DNA of 64,000 bases, from positions 103,472,431-103,536,430 of the forward strand of contig JACSVZ010000002.1 of NCBI GenBank assembly GCA_014706295.1. Reading direction: 5' to 3'. The position numbers and the translations under genes were made by a program. Each line of letters starts with the position of its first letter. Position 1 is the first letter of the stretch. This DNA is from Lycocorax pyrrhopterus obiensis (lineage: Eukaryota > Chordata > Aves > Passeriformes > Paradisaeidae). Shown here piece by piece: positions 51,791 through 62,220 of the stretch. Below the pieces are notes generated by a model that made no database searches, was not told where the DNA came from, and saw only the letters and a list, made by a program, of their open reading frames with translations.

Positions 51791-52858
51791 TGTCATATAT
51801 TAAAAGTTCTGAAAGTCGACAGATTATGCAAGAGTAAGCTATCACTCACTAGGAACATGTAGAGTAGTGAGCTTCTAAGCTTCTGTCCTAAGTTCTGGCT
51901 CATGCTTTGTCTTTAATAGCTAAATAGTTAATTTGCTTTCTATCATGGAAAGAATAAATTATATTAAAAAAAAAAAGGAAAGGGAGCATAGACTCAAAAA
52001 CACTTGTGACAAAGAACCAGCCAAAAAATTGCCATATATTGCTAGCTGCTATTACATTGAGCATATATTATCTATGGACGGTGACTTGGAGAGAGTGTGT
52101 GTTCACAAAGGGAAAGGGAAGCAGAAATTCTCGCATCTCCGTTGTGGCCATCTGGATATGAACAGGGTGCTAAAGGGGAAGGAGATTTTATGGATCTCCT
52201 ACACCCCAAAATCCACAAACCAGAAGGCTGGAGGGATGCTGGTGGAGAGTGGATGAGAAGACTGGGGTGGTGTTGGGCTTTGTCCTCCACAAATGCACTG
52301 TCCAAGACAGCTGCTCTAGTTCAAGGAATTTCTAATTTACTTTTGGGATAGACTAATCAAACAGCTACATGCTTCTCACCTACAATGAGAGACATCTGCT
52401 GCAAAGGTTTCTAGCTGGAGCGTGTTGTACTCCATCTCATGATCAGGACTAAGCCTGTACAAACACCTACATAAAAATTATGAGAGTTACCAACCAATTT
52501 ATATGACTGTAATGCCATTGATTTTCACTGGAAATATACTGGCTATACATCAGCTGAAGAACTGGCTTGCAAATTGAATTTCTTTTCTGAGGCATGAGTA
52601 TTTAGGGACAGGCTTCAGGAGAACAAATGTGCCGATGTAACATATAAGTGGAATTTGATAAAGGCTTTATCAGCTTCTGAGACTGAAAGGCACCACTGTA
52701 GGCAACAATTTTATGAAGGACAATGCTGTCTGCAAGGCATACTGTTCTTATGAACATCAGATAATAATTTTTTTTTCTTTTTTAAATTTAGAAACTGGCA
52801 ACTCCTCCTCCAATTATATGCTTGGAAATGGTGTGACTCCAATGGAGCACAAACAACA

Positions 52859-53233
52859 TATTTAGCTGTGGGAGCCGGTGAACATGCCTTTGTGTTGGGG
52901 TGACCGGGGGGCTTCTCCCGGGGTGTGTGGTTCTGTTGAGTTGGTGTGTCCTGGTTTGGGTTTCCCGGTTGGCTGCTGGTCTTGGCCCCTCGCCACTCCC
53001 CCGGGGCTCTCCCATTGGTTTCTGCTCCCTGATCCCTCCTTTCCCCCAGCCCCGGAAAAAACCCGGAGCCAGCCGTTGTTCTTTGAATTTGCTTGCCTGC
53101 TCTTCAAGGGTGAAGATGTAATAAGCTCTCGGAATGAAGGAAAAGCAAATTCCCTTCCCGCCTCTTTGCTACTGACTTAATACTGAACGTGCCCGTGCAT
53201 CTACGGAGCCAGGCAGGAACGGTATTATTTAGC
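52859..53233 (+). mobile_element. GC-rich insertion with target duplication, probable young solo LTR
   Basis: A 0.36-kb block (52867-53227) is far richer in G+C and CpG than its surroundings and is flanked by TTTAGC at 52861-52866 and again at 53228-53233. The match extends to TATTTAGC, eight bases, if both ends are counted. It starts TGTGGGAGCC. It contains an inverted CCAAT box (CCCATTGGTTTC at about 53010) and a T/G-rich stretch with GAATTTG before GTAATAAGCTCTC, which sits like a polyadenylation region. A 6-bp duplication and a TG start suggest a betaretrovirus-like LTR. The end does not read CA, which is odd. The many intact CpGs suggest recent arrival. I give plus orientation from the order of these signals. 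No internal genes are present. Confidence 0.6.
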
Positions 53234-54751
53234 CACTGAAACAGTAGAAAACTTTGGGGGAAAAGAAAAGGCATATCTTAGGCTGCCCCAGATGAGTCTG
53301 TTTGACTATAGCCATTAATTGCTGCATACATTTTCTCAGAGTAGATGCAGGTAGCTTACAGGGACATCTAGGAACTACTTTAGCTGTGCAATAGAACAAC
53401 TGACACCCAACCATCCCTCTATTAAAACACATTCCTACTTTTTTGTTCTTGCAGCTTGCATTGAGACAGAGTCCAATTTTATCAATATAAATGGGAAGGA
53501 TCCTACTGATCTTGGTGCCCTTTGAATCAGATCTATTAGGGCTGGCTCAATTCCAATTGACAATTTTTTTCTTCATTATGCTCGTGAAGTTTTGCTCCAG
53601 AAAACCTGGTGCCTCCTTGAGCACTTCATTCCCTGCCTCCAAGTATTCTGTTCACCTTCCCCAACAGTGTGTCTTTTTAACATGAGCTTTTTTCAGGTTC
53701 AGTTTTCTCTTGAGCACTGCAGATGGAACAGAGTACCACAGCTAGGTGACGCGTAGAGTCCCTGTTGATTCCAGATTGCTTACAGATTTCTGCTAGGTCC
53801 TGCGGTTTGCTTCATGAATCATGCCAGCCTAATCTTTGATGCTATGAAAGAGCTCTGTGCCCTAGTGATGGCTTATGAATAAAAGCAAAAGCAAGATCTA
53901 GTGAATGGGCTCAACATGGAAGAAGAGGATGACTGACCTGCAAAAATTGTATATAAAATCCAGAATTAATTCACTGTAAGAAAGGATTTCTATTGGATGT
54001 GCTGAATCATTTTCCTATATAATTTAAAGAGTCTCTAATATAGCTTCCTGCAGGCATGCGGAAACCCGTTTTCAAAGTGAACATTTCCTAGGACCTATGA
54101 AACTTCAGCTGGAACTGACAAGGAAGCAGACAGGTCAAGCATAGTAATCTTGGGCTTTCTACTCACAGCAGCGTATTGTGGGATGACATCATTCTGATTT
54201 GCTACAGTAGGTTTTTCTGAAGCAAAGACAAAATTGAAAAGGGTAGGGAAGCAAGGGGAAAGGATGCCTAAATGTAAGAGTAGCTATCTTAGGCCAGCCT
54301 TAGACTACTCTAGACTAGAGGTTTGTAGGGGAGAAATTAAAAATAGCAAGGATAGAATTTTTACTTTTCTTTGTATGACCCTTTCAGCTTCAGGTATTTG
54401 CTGGCTGAGATGCTTCCTAATCCACAGTTTGTTATTGTATCTTTGCATTCAATATAAAAAAAAGAAAGGAAGGCAGCAGCGAGTGAAATAACAGCAAAGG
54501 TGTAGCATGAATAATAGCTTGAAAATTTAGATGGTGCTCAGGAAACAAGGCTATGATGACCTTATTTTCCATTCTCATCTGACCTAATCAGAACACTTCT
54601 AGGGCTAAAAAATTAAAGTCAGAGCAGTGTGCTGGAAAATCCTTGCAGACTGCTCTAGCTGAAGAGCTGTGATGCTTTGAATATGGAAAAACCTCTTAGG
54701 TTATAAATGGTGTCCCTCTGTACTTCTTTTCATGCTCACCCTCCATCAAAC
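53234..54751. other. Unique sequence, no gene recognised
   Basis: I see nothing classifiable between the GC-rich insertion and the next LTR fragment. Frames are below 90 codons. Confidence 0.6.
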
Positions 54752-54966
54752 TCTGCTGGATTTGGCTGGAGTAGAGTTAATTTTCTTCACAGTGGCAAGT
54801 ATGGGGGGGGGAAGTTTTGGGTTTGTGCTGAACACAGGGTTGATAACATAGAAATGTTTTTGTTAATCCTGAACAAAGCTTGCACAGCATCCAAACTTGT
54901 TCTGCTTCTCATGTCACCCTACCACTGAGGCTGGGGGTGCACAAGAAATTGGGAGGAGACACAGCT
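54752..54966 (+). mobile_element. 5' fragment of a songbird-type LTR
   Basis: The plus strand begins TCTGCTGGATTTGGCTGGAG and continues TAGAGTTAATTTTCTTCACA, a run of nine G, GTTTGTGCTGAACACAGGG, then GAGGCTGGGGGTGCACAAGA and TTGGGAGGAGACACAGC. This is the first third (U3) of the same LTR type seen complete at 13933-14549. The rest is missing, so it was truncated after insertion. It is not the complement of the piece at 45.4 kb, which has the opposite strand and belongs to a separate insertion. Confidence 0.82.
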
Positions 54967-56700
54967 ATATCTAAATATAATGCTCTTCTGGAGAGGAGAT
55001 GAAGGCAAACAACACAGACGAGGTCTTCACAGTTACAGCTTCCCCTAAACTTTTATCTCAAGCCCAGAGGGAGGCGGGAGGGCCTCAGCCATGGGACTCT
55101 GCACATTTCACATTGCTTCTGCAGCAGTTGTCTTCTCTGGAAGGTGCTCTGGCTGCATGATACACCTCCAGGAAGTGAAACATAGAGAGACAACCCTATA
55201 GCTGCATATGGAGGAAATGACAACCCTACAGTCTGCACTGTGGAATAGCTTGGGCCAGAATTTTCTCCCCTTTGGGGTTCTTGAAGTTCAGCCAGATCAT
55301 AACTTAACCTCAGCATGTAGTGTGGACACGTGGTAGCTTCCAGTACAAGCAGAAATGACGGCTCGCTTGTGCCCAGGTGCGGCAGAGAGGGTGCACACAG
55401 AGAATGAGTGCACGAGTGTGGCTACAAGATTTTGCAAAGGGGTGGGTTTTGCCTTGTGTTTCTATGACAGTATTAAGCCTTTTCTCTTATGTTCTAAGTA
55501 AAGACTAAATTTTATCTTGACTGTGCTAAAATTACACGTGAAATATGAAGCTATGTGCTGTAAAGTTTCATTAAAATGCATGCTGATATGCATTTGCTAA
55601 AGGAATGGCACATTTCTTCTACAAAACACGAAGCAGGATTTCCCTTTAGTCAGATTTACACAAAGAAACTGATTATTTTCCTGCCATTTTTTTTTCCTCT
55701 TAAAAATTCTTCTTTTGCTAAGGAAAGCACTTGTGAAGCCCTCATTCCTATCAGTAAAGTAGTCAATTCTCTTATTTCCAGGAAGGCAACACTATCTCCA
55801 AAAGATCAGGTAATCAGCAGCTTACAGCATACTTTGGAATTTGGCACAAATGAGAAAATCACTGTGTTATAAAAAAAGGCATAATGAAATAGCTCTTTAT
55901 AACTGCTTATTATTCTGAGCAGAGCTTTAATTTTCTTCTATGGTATTTGTACATTAAAAAAACCACACCAAAACAGAAAAAATCCAGAGAATTTTTATGT
56001 ATTTGTATGATACATTTGCAGGAAGCAGAGCAAACTATGAAAGCCGTGATATGAGTGTGGATTGAAAGGAAGTAGCACAGAAGGGTGACATTTATTAATT
56101 TACAGATGGTATTACTCTAGCTGCCTGAAACCATAGTGATCTGGTAACAGACATGGAACTCCAAATGCCTGAAGCAACCCCAGATGTCACAGCATACACT
56201 CCAGGGAATATAATTTAATAATAATTTATATGGCAAGTATAACACTTGTGAAATATGTCATTCAGCACCATCACTGTGCACATTCCCTGGTGAGTAATTT
56301 AAGAACATATAATATTTCAGAGCCTTGAATCAAGAAAGAGATGATAATTAGATTCCTACTTTAAATCAGGTATATGAAGGGGAAAGTTAATCAACTCAAA
56401 AAGATAATTTAGCAGATTTGGATTCTCTAATGACACTTCTAATTAGAATTAGGGCGTTATTTGGGACACATATAAGGTTGCTAATTATTTTGAAAATATT
56501 TTCAAACATGCTGCAGACTCAAGGGTGAAAAAAGTTTATGCAAATCTTGACAATAAAACCTATCAGATGCTCCATAGCTTGGTATAAGAATCTGTTCTGA
56601 GCAGCTATGGGCTTCATGTTAAAAATTGTGATTGGAAAATTTTCATTTGGGGCACTTGGCTCCTGAACTGAATCTTATGCCTACTGAAGAGGTTGATGGG
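54967..56700. other. Unique sequence, no gene recognised
   Basis: A moderately GC-rich stretch lies at 55040-55400, with no gene I can identify. The rest is AT-rich unique sequence. Confidence 0.55.
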
Positions 56701-56732
56701 ATTTTTTGAGAAGGGATCCGTTGTCTTTCTAA

Positions 56733-57084
56733 TTGTGTTCTTCTGGCTGTGGTCTCTATAGTGTGTTAATTGTCAGGAACGGCAGTAAGATGGAGGCAGA
56801 AATGTCTTCTCTTCCTAACACTGTTTGGTGTGCGCCGAGTCAGCGGAAAGAACTGTATGACTGCAGCAGGGCTTCGAAAGCACTTTGTAAATCATCCAGA
56901 AGAAAAGCAAATACATTTAAGACAAGCCTTAAAAGGAGGAAAATATTTTCAAAGTGAATATTCTAACCACTGGATTAAAGTGTGTGCCCTACGGTGCATG
57001 TCTCAGCTTCTCCAGAGGAAGTAGTTTTGTTTGGTGAGCAACAATAAACTGAGGAAAATGCCTCAACACTGAAAAAAAAAAAAA
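56733..57084 (+). pseudogene. Possible retrocopy with poly(A) tail, source unknown
   Basis: A canonical AATAAA at 57043-57048 is followed 23 bases later by a run of thirteen A (57072-57084), the spacing of a copied mRNA 3' end. Upstream, two overlapping plus-strand frames are open (56733-56957 and 56770-57024). They are basic and lysine/arginine-rich, but I recognise no protein. The 5' limit is a guess and no target duplication could be fixed. Retrocopies are scarce in birds because CR1 rarely moves mRNAs. A chance AATAAA before an A-run is the main alternative. Confidence 0.3.
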
Positions 57085-60000
57085 GGGCTTGATCTAAACC
57101 TGCGAAAGAGAAGGCTGAGCTGTGCCCATGTTAAACCTGAATGCTGCTGCACACCATAGTGACAGAAGTGGCTTTGCATTGTGCTTCTGTCTTTAGAGGA
57201 CTTTCAGACTCCCAGATACTCATTTAGTCAATATAGCATTAAAGCTTGTGTGCTTGTTCAAGCACATGAGGGATCTACTGCTGCTGAATGTAAAATGCTT
57301 TGGATATCCCTTGCCTTAGATCTATCTCACTTTATTTTAGGCATCTAGAAGTTACATCAACTAGTCCATCTCCTAGGCCTCCTCTGAAGTCAATGGAGAG
57401 AGCTGAAGATTTTCAGGGGACAATTTATCCTCCTTTTCTAGACACTAAGGACAACATGAGTCACACTTCCAAAGGTGCTTGCCTTTCACCATTGACTGCA
57501 GAGAAAGTCAAGATATTTAACTTTTCGTCAGTTAGTGAGATAAATTCCACCCACGATGTCTGCATCAGGCCTTGTGATTTAAAGAAAACTTACACAATAT
57601 ACGACCTTTGCATGGTCTCGTTTAAGGTGCAGAAGAGGAGAGGTTTTTACTGTACATCATTAAATCTCATCTCTATATTCTTCTTTTACATTGTTATAAA
57701 GTGGAAAGTTTGCACCATCATTCAGGGACGTACTGGTGGAAAAGCTCGATGCCATCCTTTTTCCCATGAGTTTTATATTCATGAGTCAATGTCCAAGCTA
57801 GGACCAAGGGCCAAGGTGGCCTCCTTGCTCTTTGAAAAGTTACATTACTGACAAGTACCAGAAGAGTGTCCCATTGTATAGCAAGTGAGTTACAGAGACC
57901 AGCTAGGCTTGTATTCATTCCAGTGCAGTTTCATAAACAGGCTTTCTTGAAATAATCTTCAACACACTTCAAATGCTACTGAACTGAGTAACCAGGAGAA
58001 TAAACTTCGAGAAAAACAGAAAATCCAGCTAGACAAAGGACCAAGTCCAAATCTTAAAGCACATGAAACTATCTCATGAATAAAAGATCTCTTGTCTTCA
58101 CCTCCATCATGTAGAAATGGCAGTGTACCCTCTTCTTGCTTATGCGAAGGATCAAAATTATTTATTGCAGAATGAGAGTTTTATAGTTTGCTTCAGATAC
58201 AACAGGCCTTTAAACTATGTATGTCCTTTGATAAAAACATGTTTTCCAAGCTTTTATTCCCTGTTCTGCTTTAGCTTAGCTTTATTCTTTTACCCAGCTT
58301 GCAGATAGAGACACAGTGCCTCCCATACCTAAAGTTGCATTTTGAGAAACAAGAAAACCTCTGCTGGTGCACTATTTCAAAGGATCTCCACTCACGTGTA
58401 AGATTGTTGTTATAAAACAAGGCATAGCATGGCCATGGCTGTTGCTGTCCCCTTAGGGAGGCAAAAGAAATAGACAAGTAACTCAGGGGTATTCTGTATA
58501 CCATGGAAAATCTCAGCTGGACATGCAAACCAATTTTGTATCTGCTAAGTCAAATAATGTTCTTCTGAGCAGTGAATGAAAATCTAAACCTAAAGTTTTG
58601 TCGCACCATTGTTTAAGGGATTAGGTTAAGTAGGGGATATGCAAGTGGTAAAACGGCTTGCGTCAATGCCATTAGGGAAATAGGTTGACACATGGGCAAA
58701 GAGAAATATCTCTGTGAGGTTCTGGAGTTTGATCTCTTACAGAGAGGTGGAGCAGTCTAGACTGAGCTTTTTAGTCTTTTAATTTGGGTATTGTAAGCAT
58801 GTTTTAAGTTTGTTACTGTGGTTTGCCTTATAATGATAAACTACTCTGCCATTAGGGCTATGCTCTCTGTGAGAAAAACTCTTTGATACGTTCAAAAGTA
58901 CTAAAGATGAAAGCCCATTTGTGGTTGTCAGAATTTAGTTTTGTTCCGTCTTTGCATCTGAGTGCTGAAGATAATGATGTTTTCTTCTGAGGGAGAGAAA
59001 CCACAAGGTTAATTACATAAAAGTGGAAAATATTCAAAATAAAATTTGTTAAAGTTTAGTTTGACAGTTTTAGACTTTAAATACTATTTGTCCCAACTCA
59101 AAGTAAAAAGTATTTAATAGGATAATGTGTATTGTTAGAATAATTTGCTTCCTTCATATCTTTTTAAATCCCAATAACGTACAGCGATTTCATCATAGCA
59201 AATTAAGTACGAAGCAGTAGAAAGTTTTAGAGATAATTTCTTCATCATTATCTACAGGATCATTATAAAAAAGAACATAAAGTTGGTTTCAAGTACCAAT
59301 TTTGCGAGTCAAACCATGAAGCAGATATTTTTTGATAAAAAATACCTAATATCCCCTTTCATTAAATCTGATCGCTATTAGACTCCTCAAGATGACTTGC
59401 TAATGTTTGTTTATGGTATCAAGTCTCTGTTATAAAAAATAATTTTTTTTTCAAATGTCTGATGCTTTTAGCTGAAATGCAGGTTTTTTTTTTTCATGCA
59501 CAAGTATCTATTTTGAAGAATCAGAACCTTAGTAAAATAGTAACGCAGAATATGTATATAGTAGATATTTACACATACGGTGTACTATTAAATGATGCCT
59601 GCCATTATGTAAAGCATTAATTTTTTCATGGCTTTAAATCAAATCTAGCCCAAATGACAACTTTCCCCATGAACCAGATCTAAACCCAAGCTATTATTCC
59701 GGAGCCTTCAACCAAAATCCCCAACACTGGTGGTTTCCTGTACAAGATAATGGTTCAACTACAGCATTTCTGGGAAGTACTTCAAAACAACTCCATTTGA
59801 TCACATTAAATGTACTCCCAATGCACGTTCAGTTTACTCTCATCCGAAAGGCATCCCATGTGAATGCTACAAGGCTGCTCAGCAAACTAAACAAAAAAGC
59901 ATTGATGGGAGCGAGTTTACTTTCTAGAACTGCACTTCTGACTCAATGCAGGATGCAGTTGTAGGTGGTAATGTGGGCAGCCTCTACACACCTAATACAA

Positions 60001-60615
60001 ACTCATTCATCTTCAGCCCATGTTTGATTTTAGGCTGCAATTTAGAGGTTTTTAGGCTGAGGAAACCAAAGGCACTCTTCAGTCCCATTTTCAATTTAGT
60101 CTTCCCCTTCTCCCCAAGCTGTCACCTCTAATATTTAAGGACTAGTGTAAACTTACAGGTTTTCTCCAGTTTTTCTGCTACAGAAATGAGCATTTGGGAG
60201 TGGTACTGGTCTGGGAAAACCACTGGGGTTTCAGCATTGGACTAGAGAATGGCTTAACTATCCTTCTTTTCAGGAGGCCTCCACTCCACAATCACTTCTG
60301 ATATAATATTTTGTTTAGTCACAAGATTTATCTAAACAAGAAATTAAGCCAAAACTAGTTATTTATTTAGCTCTTACTGTAAAATGTCTGTTTTAGTCGA
60401 TATGTCTTGTTTTTATTTTATTTTATTTTATGGATGCCATTTCATTAAATCATATATAACATTATTGCCTCTTGAGTATGTTACACATGACTGATTTACC
60501 TAATGCAACAAACAGATTTGCCTCGGCACCGATTTCCCAGCTTTGCTCTACTGAATAATACTTTTATTGTCAAAAAGGTGGAACCATAAATCCCTGAGAT
60601 ATGAGTGCAATTAGT
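57085..60615. other. Unique sequence, no gene recognised
   Basis: This span holds the longest open frame in the window (57300-57851 from a TTG, or 57393-57851 from the first ATG, plus strand, about 152 codons from ATG). It shows no domain apart from one hydrophobic patch. I do not annotate it as a gene. (TTTTA)n lies at 60411-60430. Confidence 0.5.
60411..60430. repeat. (TTTTA)n microsatellite
   Basis: Four regular TTTTA units. Simple repeat. Confidence 0.85.
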
Positions 60616-60660
60616 CTTGTTAACTGCTGCTCTAGCTGCTCTTGTTAACTGCTGCTCCTA
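60616..60660. repeat. 25-bp tandem duplication
   Basis: CTTGTTAACTGCTGCTCTAG plus five bases (60616-60640) is followed at once by a copy whose first 17 bases are identical (60641-60657). A slippage-type duplication. Confidence 0.85.
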
Positions 60661-62153
60661 ATCTTTATTAAGAGCATATCTTCTACTGAATGCTCACTGA
60701 ACTCAAGACTGGTACCTGGACACTGATCTGCCACTGCTTCATCACAAGGATTTTGTGGTCAGCTTGTAGGTCCTGTTTTGTTTGGTTTATGACTAAAAGG
60801 TCACCCTCAGGGAAAGCAAAAAATCCACCAAGCACTCAAGAATAAGCCTGCAAAATGTTCCCTTTCGTTCACACATTCTTAGTTTACAGGATCTAAAGCT
60901 TTCCTTCAACTAACAGTATTTGGTTCCAGAAAATGTTCAGTTCAGGTGGGTTTTCTTAAACCCTGGACAGCCACAATCTGCAGTCTGAGTTACACTCTTC
61001 TGCTCTTTCCCAAGTATAAGTATAGTTTAAAATTATTTACTCCTGCGGTCAAGGAAAAAATCTCCATCATAGAACTACAATGAATAATACAGTAGTAAAA
61101 AGGGCTAAATACACTCACTTCTAATATTTAGAAGAATTGTACCTCTGGCACAATGCCATTCCAGGGACTTGAGGTCACAAAGAACTCGACAATAAATACT
61201 AAATGAGAAGACACCGTTTTGTTTCCTACTGTTTAGTCAGCTTGATTCCAGCCTTTTGGTTTTCTTCTTTCACCTGTGAGAAGAGATTACACCAAGGTGC
61301 TTCTGCAGAAGTCTTAAACAAAACAAAACAAAACAAAAAACCCCAAAAACCTCAAAAAAACCTACAAGCAAACAAAGACAAGTACATTTGGATTTGCTTC
61401 TTAATTGCTTTTCCCTAAAGACATTTGCCTTGCTCTGCCTTCGCAAAACCAAGATCAGTGGTGAAATTAAGAGAAGGAAAGACATGTACAGTTTTTCTGT
61501 GTGTTCTTTGCTTAGGCTTTGAATCAGATCTATTAATGAGAACTGAAACTGAACTTCCACCAAAATTAGATAACTAATAAATGAGGAAATTGCAAGTTCT
61601 TCGGTAGCCAGTTGTTACCAAAGTTGTAATTCTGACTGGTGAGAAACATTAGCTACAAGCAGTCCACCTTCTAACAGGCAAGGAGGTCCAAAGTAGCAGA
61701 AAAAGCAGCCTCAGAAAGAAGTCCTTACACATGTGGAGGTCATCCTTTAATCCTGAACTGAATCCAATGCATGCTGCAGCACACTTATTTGTGAAGTTGG
61801 AGGTTCCCAAGTTCAAAGCTAACCTTCCAAAGCTTGACTCATTTAAATGTGTGGGAAAATAGAATCCTATTACTGTGATATTAAAAATTTATGGGCACTT
61901 TCAAAGATTCAAAATTTTTAGTTGAGGCAAACACATGACTCACCCTTTTGCCTGAGCTTTCTTAATAGTTTTCTGCTGTTTTAGCATTACCACGTGTACA
62001 ACATTTTACAGACAATCTCTGTGCAGTCCAGAGTATAAATATACATAATATTCACAGGAAATATTCGTAATATGGAAATATTTATTTCTTGATCTGGTTT
62101 GCTTCAATTCTTTGCAAGATGTTGCTGATGTTTCTGGAGAATGTTTAGCAGTG
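60661..62153. other. Unique sequence, no gene recognised
   Basis: I see nothing beyond the (AAAAC)n tract at 61316-61340. The open frames that overlap that tract come from it. Confidence 0.6.
61316..61340. repeat. (AAAAC)n microsatellite
   Basis: Four to five AAAAC units that pass into an A- and C-rich tail to about 61360. Simple repeat. Confidence 0.88.
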
Positions 62154-62220
62154 TTTCCTCCTTTTGTGCTTCTTTCTGAAAACAGCATTTCCTCCTTTGT
62201 GCTTCTTTCTGACAACAGCT
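62154..62220. repeat. 34/33-bp tandem duplication
   Basis: Unit one (62154-62187) and unit two (62188-62220) share TTTCCTCC, TTTGTGCTTCTTTCTGA and AACAGC, with one single-base deletion and two substitutions (62179 region and the last base). They lie in an unremarkable setting. Confidence 0.9.

Larger units (their letters stand above)
48009..52858. other. Unique sequence with small tetranucleotide repeats
   Basis: I see no gene or repeat family. It holds (GATA)n at 50333-50353 and (TATC)n at about 51753-51790, listed separately, and a run of eleven A at about 51966. Confidence 0.55.

Noticed and set aside
52878..53180. Overlapping open frames on both strands in the GC-rich block
   Set aside because: They arise because GC-rich sequence has few stops. 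The block is better explained as an LTR-like insertion.
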